From DASZQY01 sp036511595 (GTDB taxonomy: Bacteria; Pseudomonadota; Alphaproteobacteria; Rhizobiales; Kaistiaceae): a stretch of DNA of 64,000 nt. The position numbers and the translations under genes are program-made. Under the pieces are notes generated by a model. It was not told the origin of the DNA. It saw nothing but the letters and a program-made list of their open reading frames with translations, and ran no database searches. The DNA is taken from assembly GCA_036511595.1 (NCBI GenBank), contig DATCBY010000034.1, positions 51,677 through 115,676 of the forward strand. The letters are read 5' to 3'. Each line of letters opens with the position of its first letter. Position 1 is the stretch's first letter. Shown piece by piece: positions 55,563 to 63,413 of the stretch.

Positions 55563-56696
55563 CTAAGGTCGTCGACTTTCTCTTTCGATGCTTGCGTCTT
55601 GCGCATTTCGACCCGGCTCTGGCCGAGATCGATTTCCGGCGTCGCGCGCCCTCCAGATTTGCACGAGCAGCAGCGTAACCGTGACAACAGCCGGGCCGAT
55701 GATGAACCCCGGCGCACCGAATAAGAGCAAGCCGCCAATCAGGGAGATGAATGCTGGAACCGTGTGAAGCCCAAGACGGTTTCCGACCAATATCGGTCGC
55801 AAGACGTTGTCGATAGTGCCGACGACGAAAGCGCCCCAGAGTGCGAGTATCAGGGCCTTATTCCAACTTCCGTCAAGTGCGAGCAGCACGGCCGCTGGAA
55901 TCCAAATGACAAACGCACCCAGAAAAGGCACGACCGACAGCAAGCCCATAACCAGTCCCCAAAGCAGGGGAGCGGGCAGCCCGAGGAACCAGAACATCAA
56001 TCCACCCAACCCTCCTTGAACAGCGGCGACGGCGAGTGTCCCGTAGACTGTCGCGTGGAGTGTGTCGTTGAAACGACGGAAGACCTGATCGGTCTCTGCC
56101 GGTGAAAGAGGCGACAGATCGCGTATCGCTTGTTGAGCGGCCTTTCGATCGCGTAGGAAGTAAAAGAGCAGATAGAAGGTCAACACGACTTCGACAACCT
56201 GAAGCACCGAGCCGCGAACGAACGAAGCGCCCAAGTTGCTGAGCCACGTCGCGAAGCTAGCCATCATCGCCGGCAAGTCGATCTGCTGTTCAATCCATGT
56301 TCCGACCGGAGCAATTTCCGGGTGAGCATCCAACAACCGCTGGACTGCGCCCGAGGCGAGCCTCGCTTGAATGGAGGCTGCGCTCGTCGCCGCCTCTTCG
56401 ACGAGGCGCTCTGTGACGAAGGTAGCGGGAGCGGCAACTACCAGCGCCGACAGAAGGACAGAGATCATTGCGCTAAGACTGGCGTGGCGGAGCCTGGTCT
56501 CCAGCCTTTCGTGGAGTGGAGCAATCAGTACCGCCAGCGTGAGCGCCCAAGTGATCGCGCCCAAGAACGGAGCCGCCAGCAGAATGCACAAGCCAATCCC
56601 GACCGCGATCAATACCACGAGCATCGCCGGCCGAATCCTGTCGGCAATCGGCCGGTCGGTTGAAGCACCTGGTACTTCTGGCGTTGGCTCATTCAT
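55563..56696 (-). CDS. AI-2E family transporter (permease)
   Basis: A 377-residue membrane protein of the AI-2E (TqsA/PerM-like) family with about eight TM helices and a cytoplasmic/periplasmic amphipathic region. Typical segments are VLTFYLLFYFLRDR, MGLLSVVPFLGAFVIWIPAAV, DNVLRPILVGNRLGLH and the final PGFIIGPAVVTVTLLLVQIW. Members export signals, ions or small solutes; the substrate here is unknown. The start at 56696 (MNEPTPEVPG) follows the FNR-type promoter at a normal distance. It heads the operon with the cupin gene. Confidence 0.9.
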   Translation of the reverse strand: MNEPTPEVPGASTDRPIADRIRPAMLVVLIAVGIGLCILLAAPFLGAITWALTLAVLIAPLHERLETRLRHASLSAMISVLLSALVVAAPATFVTERLVEEAATSAASIQARLASGAVQRLLDAHPEIAPVGTWIEQQIDLPAMMASFATWLSNLGASFVRGSVLQVVEVVLTFYLLFYFLRDRKAAQQAIRDLSPLSPAETDQVFRRFNDTLHATVYGTLAVAAVQGGLGGLMFWFLGLPAPLLWGLVMGLLSVVPFLGAFVIWIPAAVLLALDGSWNKALILALWGAFVVGTIDNVLRPILVGNRLGLHTVPAFISLIGGLLLFGAPGFIIGPAVVTVTLLLVQIWRARDAGNRSRPEPGRNAQDASIERESRRP

Positions 56697-56750
56697 CGCG
56701 GCAAAAGAACACCGGCCGGCGCCCCCCATGCGTTGTGCCCAGCGAGCAAT

Positions 56751-56790
56751 CTAATAGTTTGCGGCAACTCCAAATATTGACCGAGGTCAA
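56751..56790 (-). promoter_or_regulatory. FNR/FixK-type promoter of the AI-2E-cupin operon
   Basis: TTGACCGAGGTCAA (56777-56790) is a perfect FixK/FNR-type palindrome. On the minus strand a -10-like TATTAG lies at 56756-56751, giving a start near 56744 and an activator centre close to -40. This is the class II arrangement of FNR/FixK promoters. The ATG is about 48 bases further on. Confidence 0.75.
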
Positions 56791-57307
56791 GGGCAAGGTG
56801 GGCATAGTCAGGGATCTGCGCGGTCTTGCCGGCGTGGCATCCGCACCGCCCGGGGCGGACGATGGCATGTCTCCAATGTCAAAAACGTGAGCGACCGGGC
56901 CAACCGCCAGCGCCCTTTATAAGCCGGAAATACTTCCCGACGCCGACTCTACGACAATGTAGGCCGTCGGGGAGTGCAGTCTCTCGGGCGCCATGCGGTG
57001 GCGGTTGCAAGAAAGAGTACCACAGATGTGAACACTGCGACCCGGCGGCGGCGGGCGGGTGGCAGTGAGGTGCGCCGAATCCTATGTCAGGCCAATAATC
57101 GACATCTGTCTGCAGCCGAGATCGAAGTTTGTCATCGTCGATTGCCCCCCGCGCGGGCACACATACCCGGTCATCACGGCGGTTGAAATCGGGCAGTGCG
57201 CAAGTTGGATGGATCGCCGGGGGCCTGCAATGGATGCTGGGCACAGGCCGCAGCACGGCATGCCCACGATGGCTCTGCTTACGTCTTCGTCTCGGACGCG
57301 GGATCGG

Positions 57308-57348
57308 TTGATCCACCTCAATACAATCTGAGGCGAGGCGTCTTATTT
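57308..57348 (+). promoter_or_regulatory. FNR/FixK-type site upstream of the SH3 protein gene
   Basis: TTGATCCACCTCAA (57308-57321) keeps both TTGA/TCAA half-sites, with one inner position off consensus. An AT-rich -10-like stretch (TTATTT, 57343-57348) lies where a class II promoter would need it. The start codon is 48 bases downstream of that. Confidence 0.6.
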
Positions 57349-57395
57349 TGAAATAATGGTCGCGCTTCTGCGACTGATGTGCGCGGAGGTATCGC

Positions 57396-58049
57396 ATGTC
57401 TTGGTTGCGCCATACATTGGTTGCGCTGGGAGCACTGACAGCGGTGACGCTGGCAGCACAGGCTGCTGAAGCCACTCCTGGCTATGTAACGTCAAGCATC
57501 AGTCTGAGAGCTGGCCCGAGCACCAGCTACCCGAGGGTGGTGCTGCTGCAGCGCGGCGCACTGGTCGAAATTCACGGCTGCATCAACCGTTTCGCCTGGT
57601 GCGATGTTGACTGGCGCGGGTATCGCGGATGGGCGAAAGGTACATACCTTCAGGTGCTTTATCAGCAGCGCCGGAGGCCACTCGCGACCTACGGCAGATA
57701 TCTCAGTATCCCGTTCATCGGCTTCGACCTAGATATCTACTGGAACAACTACTATCACAATAGGCCGTTCTTCGGCACGCTACCCCGCTTTCATAAGCAG
57801 GGCGGCCAGCCTCCGCAGGGCAATCAGCCTCCGCAAGGTGGCCAGCCTCCGAAGCGTGGCAACGGATGCCCGCAAGGCGCGCATTTTGTGAACGGCAACT
57901 GCGTGACCGGCCAGTCGTTCCAGGGCGGCCAGCCCCCCAAGGGCAATCAGTTTAACAAGGGCAATCAGAGCCCCAAGGGGACCCCGGGCCCCGGTGGTGG
58001 ATGCCCGCCCGGCCAGACCTTCAAGGATGGCAAGTGCGTCGGCAAATAG
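57396..58049 (+). CDS. Secreted SH3b-domain protein with GQPP repeats and paired Cys motifs
   Basis: A 217-residue exported protein. The signal peptide spans about 1-24 and a bacterial SH3 domain 28-88 (SISLRAGPSTSYPRVVLL, WCDVDWRGYRGWAKGTYL). A low-complexity part at 136-199 is built from Gly-Gln-Pro-Pro-X-Gly-Asn units. Two copies of a CPxGxxFxxGxC motif flank it: Cys158-Cys169 and Cys203-Cys214. It probably binds the cell wall or stays in the periplasm. GGAGG precedes the ATG at 57396. An FNR-type site lies upstream and a terminator with a TTCG loop downstream. Confidence 0.85.
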   Translation: MSWLRHTLVALGALTAVTLAAQAAEATPGYVTSSISLRAGPSTSYPRVVLLQRGALVEIHGCINRFAWCDVDWRGYRGWAKGTYLQVLYQQRRRPLATYGRYLSIPFIGFDLDIYWNNYYHNRPFFGTLPRFHKQGGQPPQGNQPPQGGQPPKRGNGCPQGAHFVNGNCVTGQSFQGGQPPKGNQFNKGNQSPKGTPGPGGGCPPGQTFKDGKCVGK

Positions 58050-58079
58050 CCCGGTGCCAGCGCAGCACGACGATCTGAG

Positions 58080-58102
58080 AGGCGGCCTTCGGGCCGCCTT
58101 TT
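58080..58102 (+). terminator. Rho-independent terminator of the SH3 gene
   Basis: An 8-bp stem (AGGCGGCC/GGCCGCCT) with a stable TTCG tetraloop is followed by TTT. It lies 31 bp after the stop codon. Confidence 0.88.
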
Positions 58103-58267
58103 CGATTCTCGCGGGTAGTGGCGCGAGAGAGTCGGCGCACTGCGCTGGACACCGTCCGACGGCCACCACGCCGATATGCTTGTTCTTGGCATCGTACTGG
58201 TGTTGGTGGACGATGAAGAAGTTGTCGCCGCCTCTCACTAGGCACCTTATTTGTCCAGCAGGAACCG

Positions 58268-58969
58268 ATGAGCCGCTTGGGGACGCACCCTGAAAGCCAC
58301 CTGGTTTCCCGCATCGGGTGGCTGAGAGCCGCGGTTTTGGGAGCCAATGATGGCATCGTCTCAACGGCAAGTCTGATTGTGGGCGTTGCGGCAGCTGCGG
58401 CGACGAGAAACGAGGTGCTGATCGCCGGCGTTGCCGGTTTGGTTGCCGGAGCCATGTCGATGGCGGCGGGCGAGTACGTCTCGGTTAGTTCGCAAGCTGA
58501 TACCGAGAACGCCGATCTTGCACGGGAGCGAAAGGAACTGAGTGAGGACAGCACGTCAGAACACAAGGAGCTGGCCGACATCTACGTGAAGCGGGGCCTG
58601 CAGCCGGATCTTGCCTACAAAGTCGCCGAGCAACTGATGGTAAAGGACGCACTAGGGGCACATGCACGCGATGAACTGGGAATTTCCGAGATAACAACGG
58701 CCCGTCCCATTCAGGCGGCGTTTACTTCGGCGGCGACCTTTTCAATCGGTGCTGCAGCACCATTGTTGGCGGTCCTCTTCGCGCCCGCAGGCCTGCTTGT
58801 GCCGATCGTCTCGGTGGCGTCGTTGTTGTTCCTGGCCTTGCTCGGCGCTGTCGGCGCGCGAGCGGGCGGCGCGAACGTGCTGCGGGCTACCGCTCGGGTG
58901 ACGTTCTGGGGAGCGCTCGCCATGGCCCTGACAGCCGGTATCGGAGCGGTGTTCGGGACTGTGGTCTAG
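58268..58969 (+). CDS. VIT1/CCC1 family Fe2+/Mn2+ transporter
   Basis: A 233-residue integral membrane protein. VIT-family helices are seen at LRAAVLGANDGIVSTASLIVG (shown by its ANDGIVSTASL core) and GLVAGAMSMAAGEYVSVSSQ. A cytoplasmic metal-binding loop with repeated Glu (ENADLARERKELSED, EHKELADIYVKRGL) and three C-terminal helices follow. Members move Fe2+ or Mn2+ out of the cytoplasm. It precedes a P-type cation ATPase, suggesting joint control of divalent cations. No clear FNR-type site was found directly before it. Confidence 0.9.
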   Translation: MSRLGTHPESHLVSRIGWLRAAVLGANDGIVSTASLIVGVAAAAATRNEVLIAGVAGLVAGAMSMAAGEYVSVSSQADTENADLARERKELSEDSTSEHKELADIYVKRGLQPDLAYKVAEQLMVKDALGAHARDELGISEITTARPIQAAFTSAATFSIGAAAPLLAVLFAPAGLLVPIVSVASLLFLALLGAVGARAGGANVLRATARVTFWGALAMALTAGIGAVFGTVV

Positions 58970-59144
58970 CCGGCGGCACGCCGATCCTGTCGGTGAACGG
59001 GATGGTGCTCCGGTCGCACGACCTCTTGATAGGGACGGGCACTATGGGCGGTTTCCCCAATGCGGTCGCATCGCGCCACAAGCCGGCGAGCGACGCCGGC
59101 TCGTTCTTCGCCCCTTCAGTTTCTTTGCCTTCAACGTCCACCTG

Positions 59145-61826
59145 ATGGCCCTCATGGCAACTGAGAAGCGAGAGGTGCCGCCGGGGACGTTTGGCGATGA
59201 CGCGGGGGTGCCCTTTCACACCCTCGACACCAAAGCGGTTGGTTCCTTGATGGGGGTTTCGATCGATCAAGGGCTGTCGGCGGCCGAGGCAGCGCAGCGG
59301 CTTTCACGTTACGGTCCGAACGCGATTGAAGAGAAACCGGGACGTGGCGTCGCGAGCATGATCGCCGCGCAGTTCGCCGACTTCATGATTCTCCTTCTAA
59401 TTGCCGCCGCTGCCATTTCTGGCGTGGTGGGCGACCTCAAAGACACGCTGGTGATTGTCCTCATCGTCGTCATCAACGCAATCATCGGCTTCAGTCAGGA
59501 GTTCCGAGCCGAACGCGCACTGTCGGCGTTGAAGAACCTGATCCCGTCGCGTGCGGTGGTGGTGCGCGACGGCAGGCACGTCGAGATTCCCGTTGCAGAA
59601 ATAGTGCCCGGCGATTTGGTCGTGATAGAGGCCGGCAATCAGGTTCCGGCCGACCTGCGACTCATCGACAGAAACCAGATCCGCATCAGTGAGGCGACCC
59701 TTACGGGCGAATCCGTGCCGGTAGATAAACGGACGGAGGCGATCGCAGCAAAGGACTTGCCAATTGGTGACCAGCGGAACATGGCCTTCAAGGGCACAGC
59801 TGTAACGTACGGGCTCGGGCGTGGCATAGCCATCGCGACCGGCATGCACACCGAGCTCGGTAAACTCGCCAACTTGCTGGGCAAGCGCGCCGAAACCCAG
59901 ACCCCCCTGCAACAACGGCTTGCGCGGTTCGGCAAGCGGTTGGCGCTGGTGGTGGTCGCCATCTGCGGTGTCATCTTCGTAACCGGCTTAGCCCGCGGCG
60001 AGCCGCCACTCCTCATGTTCCTGACGGCTGTCAGCCTAGCGGTCGCCGCGATCCCGGAGGCGCTGCCGGCAACAGTGACCATCTTGCTCGCGGTGGGGGC
60101 CCACACGATGGCCAGGCGCAACGCTATGGTTCGCCGTCTGGCGGCCGTTGAAACGTTGGGCTCGGTAACCTTCATCTGTTCCGACAAGACCGGCACGCTC
60201 ACCAAGAATGAGATGGAGTTGGAGCGGGTGCGAATTGCCGATGGCTCGTGGAGCATTGGCGATTCTGCTTTGCAGGCTCCCGCCTGGACTGGGCTGCTCG
60301 CCGCCCTCGCACTCAACAATGATGCGCATCAGGACGACGACGGCAGCTTTTTTGGAGACCCAACCGAAGTTGCGCTCAAACGGGCGGCTGCTGAGCAAGG
60401 TACCGACCTGCGAGCACTGACCGATCGCTTTCCACGCACAGCTGAGTTCGCTTTTGATTCGGTGCGCAAACGCATGACGACCGTGCACCCCTCGGCCTCT
60501 GGATTTATCGCCTACGTCAAAGGCGCGCCGGAGGCCGTCATCGACCGTTGCGTGGCAGTTTTTACCGCGGGGAGCCCGCGCGCCGTCGATCGAGCGTGGT
60601 GGCGGGCGGACGCCGATCGGATGGCCTCTGCAGGCCTCCGAGTGCTTGCCGTGGCTCAGCGCCAGTTGACCGATTTGCCAGCGTTGTCGGATTCCGAAGA
60701 GGTGGAAAGTGAACTCACGCTTCTCGGTCTCGTCGGGTTGGTCGACCCACCACGGCCTGAGGTCGCAGCAGCCGTCCAATCCTGTCAGACTGCAGGGATT
60801 GCCGTGGTCATGATTACTGGCGACCACCCGGCGACGGCTCGTGCGATCGCCGGCCGATTAGGTATTCTCGAAACCGGCGGCGCAGTCGTGTCGGGCGCGG
60901 CCCTCGGTGCTATGTCGGATAGCGATCTCGCGAGCCAAGCCGACGTCATCCGCGTCTACGCCCGCGTCGATCCAGCTCAGAAGATCCGCGTCGTCGAGGC
61001 CCTCCAGGCCCGCGGTGAGTACGTCGCAATGACAGGCGACGGCGTCAACGATGCTCCGGCGCTTAAGCGTGCCGATATCGGCGTAGCGATGGGCAAGATC
61101 GGGACCGATGTCGCTCGCGAAGCTTCGAGCCTCGTCCTGCTGGACGACAATTTCGCCACCATCGTCGCCGCGGTACGTGAAGGTCGGCGAATCTATGACA
61201 ATCTCCGCAAAGTCATCAAATTCATCATGACCGGTAACTCGGCCGAGATCTTGACGATCTTCCTGGCGCCATTTCTCGGCCTGCCAATACCGCTTCTGCC
61301 GATCCATATTCTGTGGATCAACCTGGTGACCGACAGTCTGCCGGCATTGGCAATGGCTGCCGAGCCAGAGGAGCATGGCCTGATGCGGCGCCCGCCAAGG
61401 CCCCCAAAAGAAAGCATCTTCGCCGGAGGAATGTGGCAGCACATGGTCTGGGTCGGCGCGCTGATTGGCGCCCTGTCCCTGACGACGCAAGCATACGATG
61501 TCGGTGTCGGATCGCGACACGCGCAGACCATGGTGCTGACGGTTCTTACGTTGTCGCAGCTGGTTCACGCTCTCGCGATCCGCTCTGACAGACTGTCGTT
61601 GTTCCAACAGGGTATCTTGAGCAACCTTCCCTTGGTCGGCGCCGTGACCTTGGTCGTACTCTTGCAGATGGCGGTTATCTACGTGCCCGTGATGAATACC
61701 GTCTTGAGTACGGCTCCCCTGTCTCCAATGGAGATGCTTGCCTGTGTAGGTGCGTCACTGATCGTTTTCCTCGCGGTGGAGGCCGAAAAGTGGCTGGTTC
61801 GTAGTGGTCGCTTGCGGCGGACGTAA
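59145..61826 (+). CDS. P-type cation-translocating ATPase, type II (Ca2+/Mn2+-like)
   Basis: An 893-residue P-type ATPase with an N-terminal cation-ATPase domain, actuator TGES (in EATLTGESVPVD), and Asp347 in CSDKTGTLTKNE as the phosphorylated residue. KGAPE binds nucleotide and the hinge is TGDGVNDAPALKRADIG. TM4 has PEALP, the equivalent of PEGLP in SERCA-type pumps, and TM6 has NLVTDSLPALAMA. These place it among Ca2+/Mn2+ type II pumps, not heavy-metal pumps (no CPC). Ion choice is uncertain. Start could be ATG 59145 or 59154. The next gene starts 31 bp after its stop. Confidence 0.93.
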   Translation: MALMATEKREVPPGTFGDDAGVPFHTLDTKAVGSLMGVSIDQGLSAAEAAQRLSRYGPNAIEEKPGRGVASMIAAQFADFMILLLIAAAAISGVVGDLKDTLVIVLIVVINAIIGFSQEFRAERALSALKNLIPSRAVVVRDGRHVEIPVAEIVPGDLVVIEAGNQVPADLRLIDRNQIRISEATLTGESVPVDKRTEAIAAKDLPIGDQRNMAFKGTAVTYGLGRGIAIATGMHTELGKLANLLGKRAETQTPLQQRLARFGKRLALVVVAICGVIFVTGLARGEPPLLMFLTAVSLAVAAIPEALPATVTILLAVGAHTMARRNAMVRRLAAVETLGSVTFICSDKTGTLTKNEMELERVRIADGSWSIGDSALQAPAWTGLLAALALNNDAHQDDDGSFFGDPTEVALKRAAAEQGTDLRALTDRFPRTAEFAFDSVRKRMTTVHPSASGFIAYVKGAPEAVIDRCVAVFTAGSPRAVDRAWWRADADRMASAGLRVLAVAQRQLTDLPALSDSEEVESELTLLGLVGLVDPPRPEVAAAVQSCQTAGIAVVMITGDHPATARAIAGRLGILETGGAVVSGAALGAMSDSDLASQADVIRVYARVDPAQKIRVVEALQARGEYVAMTGDGVNDAPALKRADIGVAMGKIGTDVAREASSLVLLDDNFATIVAAVREGRRIYDNLRKVIKFIMTGNSAEILTIFLAPFLGLPIPLLPIHILWINLVTDSLPALAMAAEPEEHGLMRRPPRPPKESIFAGGMWQHMVWVGALIGALSLTTQAYDVGVGSRHAQTMVLTVLTLSQLVHALAIRSDRLSLFQQGILSNLPLVGAVTLVVLLQMAVIYVPVMNTVLSTAPLSPMEMLACVGASLIVFLAVEAEKWLVRSGRLRRT

Positions 61827-61857
61827 TCTCGAGGGATCCACTTTCGCTGAGGCAATC

Positions 61858-62418
61858 GTGAATCAAGACAGTGAAGCAAACGCGATAGAGCTTCGCGTAC
61901 AAGAGATATCGCAACTCTTTAACACCCTCGATCCGTTCCCGTTTCGCGAGAGGGATCTCGACAGGAACGCGGAAGAGTTCATCGTCGGCTGGGCGCAGGA
62001 GCTGACGAAGAAGCATCCGATCAGAATCATCGTGCATCTTCCCGCCAAGGAGGCGGCAGCACTCAAGGCCGGGGAACTCGCCGCGGCGCTGACAAGATAC
62101 TTCGACTACCGCGCCGGTGTTACAGCTCTCGATATTCATGAGCTCTTTCGCGTTGGGAGAAGGTCGCTCGCAATCGGAGTGGGGGTCCTGGCGCTGTGTC
62201 TGGCAGCGACTCAGTTGGTCGCGACCCAGTTCGGCGCCGGCCCGATCGACCGATTCTTCGAGGAAAGCCTGATCCTGGTCGGCTGGGTCGCCAACTGGAA
62301 ACCGATCGAGATCTTTCTCTACGATTGGTGGCCGCTTGCACGTCGCCGCGATCTTTACCGCCGCCTCTCCACAGCGACTGTGGAGCTTAGATCTTTAGGG
62401 CAGGACAACGGCCGCTAG
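61858..62418 (+). CDS. Conserved membrane protein of unknown function
   Basis: A 186-residue protein, probably started by GTG at 61858 (GAGG upstream) 31 bp after the ATPase gene; an ATG at 61804 would overlap that gene. The N-terminal ~100 residues are soluble and acidic, with PFPFRERDLDRNAEEFIVGWA as a recognisable core split around RDLDRNAEEF. One or two hydrophobic helices follow (AIGVGVLALCLAATQLVA), then ESLILVGWVANWKPIEIFLYDWWP. I recall similar proteins in bacterial stress islands, but no function is known. It may modulate the ATPase or assist in membrane stress. Confidence 0.75.
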   Translation: MNQDSEANAIELRVQEISQLFNTLDPFPFRERDLDRNAEEFIVGWAQELTKKHPIRIIVHLPAKEAAALKAGELAAALTRYFDYRAGVTALDIHELFRVGRRSLAIGVGVLALCLAATQLVATQFGAGPIDRFFEESLILVGWVANWKPIEIFLYDWWPLARRRDLYRRLSTATVELRSLGQDNGR

Positions 62419-62732
62419 GCGCGGGGTCCTTTGCTTGGCGCATGGAGGCCGGAAGACGTTATCCGCGGCGCGCGAACCGAAGAGGCGCGTTAGGCTGCAT
62501 TTCCTTTGTTCGGACCCGCTGTCGAACCGACGCCCACTGATCCAGGTCAATTCATCGTCGCGTACTATGTGCCAACAAGCGAGCAAAGCGCGAAAGCTTC
62601 GGGTGGAGACCGCCTTTGACAGGCTATCGCTTTCGTTCCCATGCGGGCACCGCGGCCGTCATTTTGACGTCAATCAAGGTGTCCTGTTGATTTAGGCGCT
62701 TTGAGTGTTCGACCGGCGGAAAGGAGGTCCTC
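62419..62732. other. Intergenic region with two FNR-type palindromes
   Basis: These 314 bases have no gene I can support. They contain CTGATCCAGGTCAA (62537-62550, one mismatch from consensus) and TTGACGTCAATCAA (62664-62677). The second is nearer to the hydrolase gene. Confidence 0.6.
62664..62677 (+). promoter_or_regulatory. FNR/FixK-type site upstream of the hydrolase gene
   Basis: TTGACGTCAATCAA has both TTGA and TCAA half-sites with six bases between. Its centre is 62 bases before the GTG start. An activator at -41.5 would place the transcript start near 62712, just before the strong ribosome-binding site. Confidence 0.6.
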
Positions 62733-63401
62733 GTGTCAGCGCAATCGAACTGTGCGGAACGCGTGGCCGCCACCGAGGTTTCGATTCCATCGCTGGGTCT
62801 GGGGGGGGGCACACTGCGCCTTCCCCGCGCGGCAAGCTGCCTCGTGGTCTTTGCGCGTGGAAGCGGCTCAAGCCGCCGTAGTCCCCGGAACAATGTCGTT
62901 GCCGAGGCTTTTGCGAAGCGCGGCATTGCAACACTCCTCTTCGATCTTCTGACACCCGAGGAGGAGGCGGACAGAGGAAACGTGTTCGACATACTACTTT
63001 TGGCCGGCAGGCTCGCTGAGGTCGTCGAATGGATCGGCAAGCAACCGACTGTGGGAACGCTGCCTCTTGGGCTCTTTGGCGCCAGCACCGGCGCGGCGGC
63101 AGCGTTGACCGCCGCAGCGCAGCTCAGAGATCGTGTAGGCGCGATCGTTTCGCGCGGCGGTCGCCCGGATCTTGCCGACGGCACACTCGACGACGTGCGT
63201 GCGCCGACGCTGATGATCGTCGGCGGCGCTGACGAGGGCGTCATCGAGCTCAATGAAAGAGCCTTGGCGCGATTGCCTGCGCCTAAGCGGCTTCAGATCA
63301 TACCGGGCGCAAGTCATCTTTTTTCCGAGCCCGGCGCGCTTGATGCTGTTACCGAACACGCGGTCCGTTTGTTCGAGGTCCACCTGCGACCGCATCAATA
63401 G
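62733..63401 (+). CDS. Dienelactone hydrolase-like alpha/beta hydrolase
   Basis: A 222-residue alpha/beta-hydrolase. The nucleophile elbow is GASTG (Ser118); Asp167 (GGADEG) and His195 (GASHLF) complete a plausible triad. The strand-loop CLVVFARGSGSSRRSPRN precedes. Members of this subgroup are found next to phosphoribosyltransferase genes in stress islands, and the substrate is unknown. The start is GTG with a near-perfect AAAGGAGGT upstream, so it should be strongly translated. The phosphoribosyltransferase starts 12 bp after it. Confidence 0.85.
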   Translation: MSAQSNCAERVAATEVSIPSLGLGGGTLRLPRAASCLVVFARGSGSSRRSPRNNVVAEAFAKRGIATLLFDLLTPEEEADRGNVFDILLLAGRLAEVVEWIGKQPTVGTLPLGLFGASTGAAAALTAAAQLRDRVGAIVSRGGRPDLADGTLDDVRAPTLMIVGGADEGVIELNERALARLPAPKRLQIIPGASHLFSEPGALDAVTEHAVRLFEVHLRPHQ

Positions 63402-63413
63402 CGGGGACGCACG

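Larger units (their letters stand above)
56697..57395. other. Divergent regulatory region without genes
   Basis: About 700 bases separate the AI-2E operon and the SH3 gene, which run apart. I find no convincing gene; the open frames lack family features. Each end carries a TTGA-N6-TCAA site (56777-56790 and 57308-57321). Confidence 0.55.
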
